From: Flavobacteriales bacterium UBA6057
Lineage (GTDB): Bacteria > Bacteroidota > Bacteroidia > Flavobacteriales_G > Salibacteraceae
Length of the DNA: 64,000 nt
Direction: 5' to 3'
Assembly (NCBI GenBank): GCA_002428995.1
Contig: DIYJ01000011.1
Location: 1-64,000 of the forward strand
Each line of letters opens with the position of its first letter. Position 1 is the first letter of the stretch. Below are positions 48,407-58,800 of the stretch, one piece after another. Both the position numbers and the translations under genes were made by a program. The notes beneath the pieces are model-generated. The model was given only the letters and a program-made list of their open reading frames with translations. It searched no databases and was not told the DNA's origin.

Positions 48407-50509
48407 TTACTCAATTGAATAGACTAACAGTACAGGTTTATACGCAATTTGCTCCATCTCGGTAGAATCCAAATCTAAAATGGCTCGCTTCGATTCAGGA
48501 AAAACTTTTTCATTCGAAATGACTCCACCGCCAGGTACTTGGAGCGTGCAATTGGACGCTTCTTCTTTTAACCAAATAAAGCAACCTCCCTTATCTCGAT
48601 ACACTATCTCGGTAGGAGCGATTAACTCGGCAAGTGCATTCACAATTAGAACTGATTTGTTTCTCTCACCCTCGCCCGGAGTCATTGTTGACGTAAGTTC
48701 TGTTATGTCAAGTGTAAGTTTCTCTTCTTGATAAATGTTATTCTTTGAGACCACAATGTCCACAACGTCATGATCTTTTACCTTCTTTGCTTCAAGCGAA
48801 ACAACGTATGCGACTTCAAGAGGGTCGTATTCATAATGCTCCTCTTGAACACAATCCCAGTATCCAAAGCTGCTAAATGATCCTCGAACGTGTAGAGGTA
48901 GATTTGTATTCCAGAAATCAGTTTCCCCAACAAAATTGAGCACGAGTTTTGGTTTTGGAAAGTCACTGACAATTGTCTGGAGGCTTGGCTCAATGGTTCT
49001 TGCATATTCATCTTTACTGCATCGAACCCATCCGTCTATCCCTAGAGTATTGCTCAAAACGGTGCTGTCTTCTTTCATAGCCAAGAAGGCAGTTTTAAGC
49101 TTTTGAACGATCACCGAATCGCTATCGAGCAGATACCAATACGAATTGTAAGGAATATTGCTGGTGGAGTACAGAATCGTGACTGAATCAAGGGTGTCCT
49201 CTTTGCTCAGGTAACCGTCATATATGGTGGCTGCGTGGATGCGCCCCCTTTTTACCCAATCCAATGAATTTGTATGAGAATCCGAGTATTTGATTCGGAT
49301 CCCACCTACAATATCTTTTTCTCCTTCTCGAAAAAGTCGAAATTCTCTTCCCAGGTAGTTGTATGGTAGCATACATCCAGACATAGAATTTCGATGCGTG
49401 AAAGCTATTTCGCCTCTCAGCAAATAATCCCTAAGCAACGATCGCCTTGTGGTGTCTAATGGCTGATGAAAGTTGAAATACGAGATGGGTTTTCCTATCT
49501 CTTCACAGTAACTTTCGAAATCTTTCTTTTTGGTGACGATAACGGATCTGTAAGAGTGTCTGCCCTTCTCCGTGTGATAGCAGAACATCTCTGATTTTTT
49601 TAAGGCCTCTTCGCTATCCATAATCAGGGTGGCATAGGATCCTGGATTCAGGATAAAACCATCTAGTTGCCCAGTCATAATGTGATTAACCAGTTCGACA
49701 TTCACCTGCTTGTAGAGGTAGGGCTTCATCACAATTTTAATTCCAGAATGAGAACTGAGGAATGCTGACATCTTGCTCGTTACATCAAGCATTTTTTCCG
49801 GGCTTACGAAACCAACGACTCCGAATGTGAATGAAGGTTTTTCAGGTTCAGTTTTGTTCTTCAACATAGGTTCCCGCGAAATCTCGATTCCTCCAAAAAC
49901 AAGTATTCCAATAACTGGGATCAGGAAGATTACGTAGCTGAGATATTCCATAAAGAAGAAGTGCCTATCTAACCCCATGGAATTGAGGAATTCGGCATTA
50001 CTCAGTATTTTATTCTTCTCAATACAATGGTATCGGATTTGCTCGATGAGGTCTTTTTGTGAAAACTCGGAGATTTTTTCGTCCGAAGCAATTCTATCGG
50101 TTACAGCTAGCAACTCCGCTTTTGAGATCAGTCCATCAGAGAAAATGAAGTCCAGATCATCTCTGATATTCCCGTGATCATTTAGCAGGTGTTTAATGAA
50201 CTGAATGCGTATGCTGTGGATCCTGTCGTTTAATAAGTTATTCAGATCGAAGAACATAGATTTATTAATCTGCCTCTTCGAAAGGCGAACCCTTATTTTT
50301 GAACGTAGCCTATCAATTTCTTCATCAACGATATCCAGTTTTTCTCTATCGTCTACCTCAATGTCTTTGAAATAATAGTTGATAGATGCCACTAGCAGTG
50401 CTTTCATTGCTTGCTTCTTGGATCGTTTTATTTGAAAATAGATTCCTGAGGCAAGGGCGGTTAGCAAAGATGTTATAAGACCAATTAGAACAGGTTCTAT
50501 GTAGTTCAT
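48407..50509 (-). CDS. membrane protein with PhnD-like periplasmic-binding domain, novel architecture
   Basis: A 700-residue protein. TM1 is at about 5-26. A charged helical domain follows (about 30-180), probably cytoplasmic, then TM2 (about 187-208). Residues about 225-510 resemble a PhnD-type phosphate/phosphonate-binding fold: FTFGVVGFVSPEKMLDVTSK, GQLDGFILNPGSYATLI, WVKRGRIHAATIYDGYL and LKTAFLAMKEDSTVLSNTLG. A further about 190 residues of unrecognised beta-rich sequence end the protein. It carries no kinase, cyclase or HTH domain and no ABC partner is near. A sensor or ligand-gated membrane protein is plausible. The gene is visibly AT-richer than its neighbours, which suggests acquisition. 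Confidence 0.7.
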   Translation of the reverse strand: MNYIEPVLIGLITSLLTALASGIYFQIKRSKKQAMKALLVASINYYFKDIEVDDREKLDIVDEEIDRLRSKIRVRLSKRQINKSMFFDLNNLLNDRIHSIRIQFIKHLLNDHGNIRDDLDFIFSDGLISKAELLAVTDRIASDEKISEFSQKDLIEQIRYHCIEKNKILSNAEFLNSMGLDRHFFFMEYLSYVIFLIPVIGILVFGGIEISREPMLKNKTEPEKPSFTFGVVGFVSPEKMLDVTSKMSAFLSSHSGIKIVMKPYLYKQVNVELVNHIMTGQLDGFILNPGSYATLIMDSEEALKKSEMFCYHTEKGRHSYRSVIVTKKKDFESYCEEIGKPISYFNFHQPLDTTRRSLLRDYLLRGEIAFTHRNSMSGCMLPYNYLGREFRLFREGEKDIVGGIRIKYSDSHTNSLDWVKRGRIHAATIYDGYLSKEDTLDSVTILYSTSNIPYNSYWYLLDSDSVIVQKLKTAFLAMKEDSTVLSNTLGIDGWVRCSKDEYARTIEPSLQTIVSDFPKPKLVLNFVGETDFWNTNLPLHVRGSFSSFGYWDCVQEEHYEYDPLEVAYVVSLEAKKVKDHDVVDIVVSKNNIYQEEKLTLDITELTSTMTPGEGERNKSVLIVNALAELIAPTEIVYRDKGGCFIWLKEEASNCTLQVPGGGVISNEKVFPESKRAILDLDSTEMEQIAYKPVLLVYSIE

Positions 50510-50539
50510 TCCTGATTCGTTAGTTTTTGGTGAGCTAAA

Positions 50540-50773
50540 CTAATAATTAAAATTTCGGCTGTATCGATCTGTAGATGCAGGATTTGCGGGTGTTTGTAGC
50601 TGTTGAGTTTGTCGATAAGCGTCTTTTTGTTCCAATTTGAAATGACTTGATTTTGGTTGAAAGAACTGTTTCAACATACCTGCATCGATTTTAATTTCCA
50701 AAAAAGACATGAGTCTAGTGGAGATGATCTTCACATCTTGCTTACGGTATGTTCCCGTGTTGCTTGATGCCAT
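50540..50773 (-). CDS. hypothetical 77-residue protein (weak)
   Basis: A possible small hydrophilic protein 30 bases upstream of the PhnD-like gene on the same strand, so it could head the same transcript. It has no signal peptide or TM helix, no clear ribosome site, and a low-complexity Gln/Thr/Asn-rich end (TQQLQTPANPASTDRYSRN). It may be a chance frame. Confidence 0.28.
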   Translation of the reverse strand: MASSNTGTYRKQDVKIISTRLMSFLEIKIDAGMLKQFFQPKSSHFKLEQKDAYRQTQQLQTPANPASTDRYSRNFNY

Positions 50774-50865
50774 GGTTTAAACCGCTATTCTCACAGTTGA
50801 TCACATCATTTCGCGTTTCTATGCATTTGCTGCATATCCTTGGGATGAATCCTGTTCATTCTGAC

Positions 50866-51708
50866 ATGCGCAATTCGTACATGCACCTTGACATTCTCCT
50901 GAAAGACCCCCAGAAGGGGAAGCTGGATTTTAGTGCCAGTCAGGATTTGGAGCTGGCGCATCGCACCCGTCATCTGGGCATCAAGTTTTGCTTCGAGGGC
51001 ACGGAGAATTACCGGGCGCTTGGAAATTGGCATGCCGTGGGCGCGGGACATTTTCTCGTGTTGCCTCCCGATGAGCATTTCGACTTCCATTGTGCAAGCA
51101 AGCATCCTACCCACGGCATGTGTATGGACATTGCTGCACCGATGCTTGAGACAGCCTTGGGGGGCGATGAGTTCCTGGGAAATCATCCGCAGCCCTACGA
51201 CCTGTTTGGCAGGCTTTTTCATGCAGAATCGAATGTGTGGACCAGGCGCTTGTTTGAGCTGTCTCGTGATTTGGCCAGGGACAAACGCAACTACGATGAG
51301 GTGCTTGTAGAAGCTTCGGGGCTGCTTTGGAGTCTGAATCTTGAATCCAAACGGGAAAAGGAGAAACTGCCTGCTAAGAAGCAAACCACCCGTGACGAAA
51401 TCCACAAACGCCTGAAGCGCCTGGAGGCTTATCTGCTGGACGCTCCAACCGAAGCACCCAGCCTGGAGAACATGGCTCGCTTTTGTGGGATGTCTCCGTT
51501 TCATTTATTGAGGAGCTTCAAGCAATTGCACGGAGAAACGCCTGCTCAATACCTGGAAAGAATACGAATGGCAAAAGCCCGCAAGATCCTGCAGGTTTCA
51601 GAGATTGGAGTTACCGAATTGTCTGCCCAGCTCGGGTTCATGGATCCCAAGTATTTCACACGCAGGTTTAAGAAGTACTTCGGTGTGCCTCCTTCCCAGC
51701 TGCATTGA
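50866..51708 (+). CDS. AraC family transcriptional regulator
   Basis: A regulator of about 280 residues. A cupin-like sensor region (about 30-150: LGIKFCFEGTENYRAL; FLVLPPDEHFDFHC) is followed by a linker and a double helix-turn-helix at the C-terminus (about 190-280: SLENMARFCGMSPFHLLRSF, GETPAQYLERIRMAKARKIL, VTELSAQLGFMDPKYFTRRF). Several in-frame ATGs precede it (50821, 50845); 50866 is chosen because the upstream residues look non-conserved, but the start is uncertain. Target genes are unknown; the neighbours are the PhnD-like gene (opposite strand) and the FG-GAP gene. Confidence 0.88.
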   Translation: MRNSYMHLDILLKDPQKGKLDFSASQDLELAHRTRHLGIKFCFEGTENYRALGNWHAVGAGHFLVLPPDEHFDFHCASKHPTHGMCMDIAAPMLETALGGDEFLGNHPQPYDLFGRLFHAESNVWTRRLFELSRDLARDKRNYDEVLVEASGLLWSLNLESKREKEKLPAKKQTTRDEIHKRLKRLEAYLLDAPTEAPSLENMARFCGMSPFHLLRSFKQLHGETPAQYLERIRMAKARKILQVSEIGVTELSAQLGFMDPKYFTRRFKKYFGVPPSQLH

Positions 51709-51726
51709 TCCACTTTTTCCCCAGAA

Positions 51727-51768
51727 CTCTGAGTTCTCTGTGTCTTCTCTGTGCACTCTGTGGTTAAA
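51727..51768. repeat. ACAGAG-rich dispersed-type repeat
   Basis: The spacer reads as repeated CTCTGTG/TTCTCTG words ending GTGGTTAAA (TTTAACCACAGAG...CACAGAGAAG on the other strand). I recall this word class as a common dispersed intergenic repeat in environmental bacteria; that is memory, not a search. Confidence 0.5.
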
Positions 51769-51829
51769 ACGCGGAAGAATTAGCAAGATCGTCCACCTCA
51801 TCACGCAGCGCAATGCGGAGCTTGGTGCT

Positions 51830-53287
51830 ATGAAAAACATGATTGCAATTCTCGCATTGGCGCTCAGCTTGCTTGCCCTGCGAGGCCAGGCACAATACTA
51901 TACGGATGCCACTCCTCAACTTCCAGTGGCGGCAACGGTGCCCTTGACCATGGATGTCGAGTTTTTTGACGTGGACAACGATAACGACCTCGACCTTATC
52001 CTCGCGTGCGAATTCCAACAAAACCTGCTGCTTTTCAATGACGGCTTCGGAAACTTTAGTCAGGATGTTCAACGGCTGTTTCCTCCCAGAACCACTTACA
52101 TACCCAATACCTTCAACCAAGGTGAAGACAGCGAAGACATTGCGCTGGAGGATTTCAACGGTGATGGGAAAATGGACATCCTCTTTGTGAGCGAAGACAG
52201 TCCTTATCATGAATTGCTTTTTGGGGCGGACAGCGGCACTTTCTACCTGGCTCCGAGTCAAATTCCGCGCACAAACAAGGCAAACGCGGTACTGACCATG
52301 GACTTCAATGGAGACACACACATTGATGTGCTATTGGGACACACGGGCGAGAATTACCTCTACCTGAACAATGGAGATGGTAGCTTCTACAAGGACAGCT
52401 TGGGGCTGTTTCCCACCAACCTGAATCAAACCCAGGACCTGAAGGCCGCAGACCTGGACCTGGATGGAGACATGGACATTGTGGAAGGATGTGAGTTTGG
52501 TGGCTCCAACATTTACATCAACAACAATGGCCTCTTTACGGAAGAGAGCAACCGATTCAACACCAACGTAGAGGAATACGAGACCCGAAAGATTGCAGTA
52601 GAAGACGTAAACGGAGATCAGTTTCCCGATCTGTTTTTGTGCAACGTGAGCTGGCGAAATACCGTGATTTCTCAGAGTCTGCTGATGATCAACGATGGCA
52701 CCGGCAGCTTCACCGATCAAACGACTCTTCGCTTTCCTTATGCACATGCCTTCACGTTGGACGCGCTGTTCATGGACTTGAACGGAGACGGTGTGAAAGA
52801 CATGGTGACCTGTGGCGATGGCGATATTTTCAACCCCAAGGCCTACCTCAATAACCCGGACAGCCTGGGCTATTTCAGCCATGCTCCTGAAATGTTTCCT
52901 GATCTGTACCAGGGCAGAATGATTGCCATTGCTGCGGCAGACGTCAATGGCGATGACCAGCTGGACCTTTACCTGGGTTCAACACCCGATCGTATGCTGC
53001 TTTGGCAAGAACCGACTGGTATTGCCTCCATTCAGGATGGATCAGGCATGAGCACATTTTACAATGCACAGCAAGGGCTGCTGCATGTACGCGGCCTGAA
53101 GAATACTGACAGACAGCTGCAGGTGTATGATGCACTGGGCCGTAGCCTGGGTGAATTCAATCTTCAGGTTGTGAATGGGGAGGAGCAGGTACAAGTTTCA
53201 GATCGTATGAAGAGTCAGGTCATTTTCATCCGTATTGAAGATGCGGGTGGAAATGTGAGAACCGCGCAGCCCCTTCTGCTTCACTAA
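51830..53287 (+). CDS. secreted FG-GAP/VCBS repeat protein with T9SS C-terminus
   Basis: A 485-residue exported protein (ILALALSLLALRGQAQ). Residues about 30-400 hold FG-GAP/VCBS-like repeats with Ca-binding-type acidic loops: FFDVDNDNDLDLILAC, EDFNGDGKMDILFV, DFNGDTHIDVLLGH, ADLDLDGDMDIVEG, DVNGDQFPDLFLCN and DLNGDGVKDMVTCG. This suggests an integrin-like beta propeller. The last about 75 residues (LHVRGLKNTDRQLQVYDALG) resemble a T9SS sorting domain lacking the usual YPNP start. The ATG at 51830 gives the signal peptide. Probably surface-attached, binding role. Confidence 0.85.
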   Translation: MKNMIAILALALSLLALRGQAQYYTDATPQLPVAATVPLTMDVEFFDVDNDNDLDLILACEFQQNLLLFNDGFGNFSQDVQRLFPPRTTYIPNTFNQGEDSEDIALEDFNGDGKMDILFVSEDSPYHELLFGADSGTFYLAPSQIPRTNKANAVLTMDFNGDTHIDVLLGHTGENYLYLNNGDGSFYKDSLGLFPTNLNQTQDLKAADLDLDGDMDIVEGCEFGGSNIYINNNGLFTEESNRFNTNVEEYETRKIAVEDVNGDQFPDLFLCNVSWRNTVISQSLLMINDGTGSFTDQTTLRFPYAHAFTLDALFMDLNGDGVKDMVTCGDGDIFNPKAYLNNPDSLGYFSHAPEMFPDLYQGRMIAIAAADVNGDDQLDLYLGSTPDRMLLWQEPTGIASIQDGSGMSTFYNAQQGLLHVRGLKNTDRQLQVYDALGRSLGEFNLQVVNGEEQVQVSDRMKSQVIFIRIEDAGGNVRTAQPLLLH

Positions 53288-53414
53288 GAATTTGAAATTG
53301 TTCACTGCTAAACGGTAGCATAACAGAAAGTTCATCAAACGCTCACTTTTTGATGGTTTGGCCTGCACATTGACTTAACGAAGTCGTTGATCCTTTGTAG
53401 CAAAACACAGATCC

Positions 53415-55484
53415 ATGAAACGCCTTTCTGGAGCGCTTTTGCTGACCTTTCTGACAGCTGCTTCTTTTGCTCAAAACATCCTTCATAGCCCGACTTCCGG
53501 AGCGGGAAACGCTTCGACAGCGGTTTACCTGAATCAACGGGAATCCGGTGCTCGCCAAGACCTTGAACAATACTTCGATCCTGCGCTGAAGCCCTTCTAT
53601 CATGGTGTGGCCTCTGGTGATCCGCTGTCTGACCGTGTGATCATCTGGACGCGTATCACGCCAGATTCAGCCATGACCATCGAAGGAAACTGGCTCGTGT
53701 CTTCGGATACCACCATGAACGATACGGTGGCTTCCGGTAGCTTTACCACAAATGCTTCCAAAGACTACACGGTAAAGATTGACGCAGATGGTCTGCAGTC
53801 AAATACCACTTACTACTACATGTTCACCGCCCTGGAGGCTCACTCCCTGATCGGTAGAATGAAGACCGCGCCTACCGGTGCACAGGCTGACCACCTCAAG
53901 TTTGCAGTGGTTTCGTGCCAGAACTACGAAGCGGGTTATTTCAATGCCTTTAGCCGCATCGCTGACCGCAACGACATTGATGCTGTGGTTCACCTTGGGG
54001 ATTATATCTATGAGTATCCTGTAGGAGTTTATGGCGACAGCTTGCTGCAAGCCACGGGCGACCGAAACCACGATACAGTAGAAACGGTTGAGCTTGATCA
54101 GTACCGCACACGCTATTCACTCTATCGCCTGGATGCCGATCTGCGCAGGGCGCACCAGCAGCACGCCTTTGTGAACATCTGGGATGATCACGAAAGTGCC
54201 AACGATGCATGGTCAGGCGGTGCTGAGAATCACACCGACTCTACGGAAGGAGACTGGTCTGCGCGACTCAACGTGGCGAAGCAGGCCTTTTTCGAGTGGA
54301 TTCCCATTCGCGAAACTTCAAGCTCCATTTACAGGACACTGAACTACGGAAACCTGGTAGACCTTATCATGCTCGATACCCGTATCGAGGGTAGGGAAGA
54401 GCAGATCAACGATGTACTGGATCCTGCGCTTTACAGCCCTGCACGTACCATGCTGGGTAGCACGCAGCGCAGCTGGTTTCTGGATGCTTTGGACAACTCC
54501 TCAGCCAAATGGAAGATCGTTGGTAACCAAGTGATTTTTTCTGAGTTCCATGTAGGATGGGCTGCCGTAGCTCCACAAACACCAACAGATGTGGAGAGCA
54601 TCTTCCTTGACATCTGGGATGGATATCCTGCAGAACGTCTTGCGATCATTGAATACCTCGAGGATAATAGCATCGATAACGTTGTCTTCCTCACGGGTGA
54701 TTTCCACTCCACCTTCGCCTTTGATGTGGCAGACTCCGTAACGAATCCTGCAGCATTTTACGCTCCGACCTCTAACTATAACCCTGCCACGGGAGACGGC
54801 TCTGTAGCTGTTGAATTCGCGGTGCCTAGTATTGCCTCTGCCAACTTTGACGAGAACGTAGGTGAAGCCACGGCTGCTGCGATCGAATTTCAGATCAACA
54901 ATCCACTGCCAGCTCCGCTGCCACCACAGAATATTCCAAACCCACACATGAAGTTCGTGGACCTGGATCAGCACGGGTATTTCATCCTGGATGTGAAGGA
55001 CGATAGTACTCAGGCAGATTGGTTCTTCGTAGATCGCATCGATCAGGTAAGTGGTAATGAGTCCTTCGCAGAAGGATGGTATTCAATGGACGGTGACAAT
55101 CACTTGTCGCAGGCGGGCGGTGCCAGTGCTGCAAAGTCAACTCAGGAAGATCCAGCACCCGATACACCTCCAACGTATGTTCCAGATACCGCTACAGGCA
55201 TTGCCGCTCAGCCGAAAGCTGCATCTTTTGCAGTGATGGGTGTGTATCCAAACCCTGTACGACACACCTTCACCGTGCAATACGCCTTGAACAGCAGCGA
55301 GGAAGTTTCAATCGAGCTGTTGGACGCTGTGGGCCGACCCGTGAAACCCCTCATGAATACGGCTCATGCAGCAGGTATTTACAACTTCACCTACAATCCG
55401 GGACAGCTTCCTGCGGGGATTTACATGCTCCGCCTCCGAGCTGGTGCTGAACAGTCGATCCAGCGAATCATCATTGCAGAATAA
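53415..55484 (+). CDS. phoD: PhoD-family alkaline phosphatase with T9SS sorting domain
   Basis: A 689-residue secreted enzyme. Signal (ALLLTFLTAASFAQ), PhoD_N sandwich (about 60-145: FYHGVASGDPLSDRVIIWTR), metallophosphatase core (about 150-500: FAVVSCQNYEAGYFNAF, VVHLGDYIYEYPVG, FVNIWDDHESANDAW, NVVFLTGDFHSTFAF), and a C-terminal T9SS type A domain (about 610-689: VYPNPVRHTFTVQYALN). PhoD releases phosphate from mono- and diesters using Ca and Fe. A classic PhoD goes out by Tat; here the signal lacks a twin Arg and the T9SS tail implies cell-surface delivery. Confidence 0.92.
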   Translation: MKRLSGALLLTFLTAASFAQNILHSPTSGAGNASTAVYLNQRESGARQDLEQYFDPALKPFYHGVASGDPLSDRVIIWTRITPDSAMTIEGNWLVSSDTTMNDTVASGSFTTNASKDYTVKIDADGLQSNTTYYYMFTALEAHSLIGRMKTAPTGAQADHLKFAVVSCQNYEAGYFNAFSRIADRNDIDAVVHLGDYIYEYPVGVYGDSLLQATGDRNHDTVETVELDQYRTRYSLYRLDADLRRAHQQHAFVNIWDDHESANDAWSGGAENHTDSTEGDWSARLNVAKQAFFEWIPIRETSSSIYRTLNYGNLVDLIMLDTRIEGREEQINDVLDPALYSPARTMLGSTQRSWFLDALDNSSAKWKIVGNQVIFSEFHVGWAAVAPQTPTDVESIFLDIWDGYPAERLAIIEYLEDNSIDNVVFLTGDFHSTFAFDVADSVTNPAAFYAPTSNYNPATGDGSVAVEFAVPSIASANFDENVGEATAAAIEFQINNPLPAPLPPQNIPNPHMKFVDLDQHGYFILDVKDDSTQADWFFVDRIDQVSGNESFAEGWYSMDGDNHLSQAGGASAAKSTQEDPAPDTPPTYVPDTATGIAAQPKAASFAVMGVYPNPVRHTFTVQYALNSSEEVSIELLDAVGRPVKPLMNTAHAAGIYNFTYNPGQLPAGIYMLRLRAGAEQSIQRIIIAE

Positions 55485-55853
55485 GCAGTGGTAAAGACAG
55501 CGTTTCAGGTTCAATAGGAGCCTGATCGACATGACATTTGAAGCAAGAGAGGAGCCTGAGAGCTCCTCTTTTGATTTCGAGTTGTAGCAACCCATAAAAT
55601 GACGTGTTGCGGAAGTGACTCCTTAGGGGACTTATTAACAATCTGCCAATAGCTCCCTGGGATCGTATCAAAAGCTGGTTGGTATTGGCGAAAAATTGGT
55701 TTTGGTTACTTTATAACTGGTTTAAGTCGAGCTGATTACTCGTTGTTGAATTCTTTTTGTTGTTAACGGTTATGCCTAAGTGCTTTGTGGGGTTTGAGCG
55801 CTAGGTTTGGGTGAAGACAAATTCATCCAAATCAACTTTAAACTCAACGACTC
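55485..55853. other. 369-base gene-free spacer
   Basis: Apart from the terminator at 55548-55573 no gene or clear repeat is seen. The rightmost 200 bases are AT-rich and presumably hold the promoter of the LamG/PKD gene. No exact TAnnTTTG box with a partner was found. Confidence 0.6.
55548..55573 (+). terminator. intrinsic terminator of the phoD gene
   Basis: AGAGGAGC pairs with GCTCCTCT around CTGAGA and runs into TTTTG. It lies about 64 bases after the stop. Confidence 0.8.
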
Positions 55854-58800
55854 ATGTTTTACACACCCCTCCAAAGGGTTGGTATCCTTCTCAAGGTCAT
55901 GCTGCTGGCGAGCCACTTTCTCTGGGCTCAGAGTGCCATGTTCTTTGATGGGACCAACGACTATGTTCAATTTCCCAATCAAACAGCCTACAACTTCAAC
56001 AGCTTCACGTTCGAGACGTGGATTGCTCTGTCCTCCAATCCGGGAACGGATGTTGCCATCCTCAGCAACCGGGATAACCTCACCAATGGAGTAGAGTGGG
56101 GCATTCATGCCAGCGGCAGGCAGATGTTGACCATCGCGGGTTCGCAGCTCATTGAACCCACGGTGGACTTGTATCAACTGCAAGGCTGCACGCACATCGC
56201 GGTGACCTACGATAACTCTTCAGGCATCGCTGCCTTCTACATCAATGGCACGTTGATCTACCAGGATTTGCTGCCGAACGCGACAGCTACAGGTTCAGAC
56301 CTTTGGTTAGGGGCGAATCCGGCTACAGTGTCCAAGTTCTACCGCGGTGGACTGGACGAGCTGAGAGTGTGGAACTTCGCACTGGCTCCAGGTGACCTTG
56401 CTCAGTGGTGGAATGTGAACTGTCCCAATACCTATGGGCCTTATTTACTGTACGTCAATTTTGACGAGGTATCCTCCAGTCAGTTTGTGCACGATCAATC
56501 ACCCCTGGCCAATCACGGCATTCGAGGTTCGATTGCCTTCACGGATGCCAACGATCCTCAATTTGTAAATCCATTCTGCAGCTTTGCCACGTGCTGTGCG
56601 GTCAATGCCGACTTTACCGGACCTCAGCCAGCCTACGCAGGTGCTCCTGCAACATTCACCAATACCTCAACTGCTGGGCTCAGCTACGAATGGTTTGTAG
56701 ACGGAGTGTCAGTAGGAACAAGCACGAACCTGACGTACACCTTTACGGCCGTTGGAAGCTACGTAGTTACGCTGCGCGCTCAGGGCAGCACCCAGCCGTG
56801 TTACGATTATTATTCCTGGGTGGTAGAAGTTGAAGATCCATGCAATGCCAACTTCAGCTACACCGCCAACTGCAACAGTATTTCCTTCATGAGCACACCC
56901 ACGGTGCCAGGAATTCAGCACTTCTGGGATTTTGGCGATGGTGGTTCAAGTAACCTGGCGAATCCTACGCACTTGTACATGGCTCCAGGAACCTACACCG
57001 TCACGCATACCGTGAGCTTCATGGAATCCTGCACCGAAACCGTCACTCAGCAGATCACAATCTCCTGCTTCAATGACCCTTGTCCTACCGATTGCAACAT
57101 CGTGCCCTGGGGCGACTTTGAGGATCATAACATCACAGAGCTCGATCCGCTTTTCTTCCACAAAGACCTTTGGCTGCCATCGCTCGCAGTGCCGATTGAC
57201 AACTCCATGGAGCTTTACAATGGAACCACGGGTACTGTAAAGTCTTCGGATAACTTATCCCTGACCAACCAGATGCTCTTAACGCTGGTACCGGTGCTTC
57301 CGGCAGCTGCTACCGGTGGTGACCAGTATGTGGGAATAGCGGCAAGTCGATACCTTCCCAATAATGTCGTTTCGCTGAACAGGGAGATCATGACCTTCGA
57401 ATTGTGCGAGCCGATACAGCCTGGAGAAGTCTACGATGTTTCTATGCTGCTTCAGCTTCATGTAGGCGATGCTGCCAACACAGTCTTCCGTCTTCAGGGA
57501 TCCGCTGAAGAGGCTTGTCCATTCTGGTCTCAATCAGATCTTACCATATGTCCTGATGAAGGTTGCAACGTGATGTGCAACAACGGAAACAGCTACACGC
57601 CTTACGACATGGCAGCCTTCTATCAGCTCAATGGAAGCTGGACTTCGCACTCCACTACCTATCAGCATCCGGCTAATGCTCCGGCCCTCAACTACATCAC
57701 CATATTCCCCGAGGTAAACTGCCCGGCTACGGGTGTATCCTACGTGTTGGTGGACAACATTTCCATTTGTCCGAGTGATGCTCAGGCAGGTGCAGTGGTG
57801 GTGCCCAATCCCAATGTAAATGCCTCATTCTCCTATGTGATCACTCCTCCCAACTGCACGGAGACTTTCTTCACTTCCAACGGAGCAAACGGTGTGCACT
57901 CCTGGGATTTTGGTGATGGAAACAGCTCAACCGCTGTGAATCCCACGCATACCTATTCATCCACCGGAACGTACACCGTTACGCATACCATTACTGATGG
58001 TAATTGCTTTGGATCGGAAGTGATGACCATTGAAGTAAAATGCCCGAATTGCTCTGTGGATCCATGGCCCAGGATTTATGAAACCTCTGGTGGCTTTGGA
58101 ACAGAACAGTGGATTGTAGGGCTGGATTTCGATGCCAACAATAACGTGTATGCCCTGAGAACCAAAGCTGGGGCCGTTAATCAATTCGCTTCTGCTGTTA
58201 CCGTTTTGAGTAAGTATTGCGATGACGGTTTAGAGGAATGGTCATCCGTAATCACTGGTGGGGAAATGAAGGCCTGGGAAACCAATAACAAGCTAGCTGT
58301 GGACGACAATGGCAATTCCTTTGTGATCGTGGGATACGAGAACTCCATGAACGTAGACGGAACGGTTGTGTCCGGCACGGGAGCGCAGCTGGCCATTCTC
58401 AAATACAACACCCAGGGAACATTGGTGAACTGGCGTTCCATTCCCTACGTGTTCAGTACTGGGTTCGGTGCCGGAAATGAGGAATCCGTTAAGGTGAACG
58501 ATGCAGGAAACAAGCTTTATGTGCTAACAAATGATCGCATCAAAGAATTGAATTCCAATACCTTATTGGATGTAGTGGATGAGTTAGGAAGCTTCTTTTC
58601 CATTGACATCAGCGACAACGGTAACTTCATCTATTTCGTGGATGCAACAGATGTCGGTTTTTACAACGGACTTGGTTCCACACCCATGAGTATCACGCAC
58701 CCAGGCGCAGGCGTCAAAACAGACTTTGAGTTTGATGATGTGAATGATCGGGTGTACCTGGCTACGAACTATGACGTGCACGTGTATGATGTCACATCCA

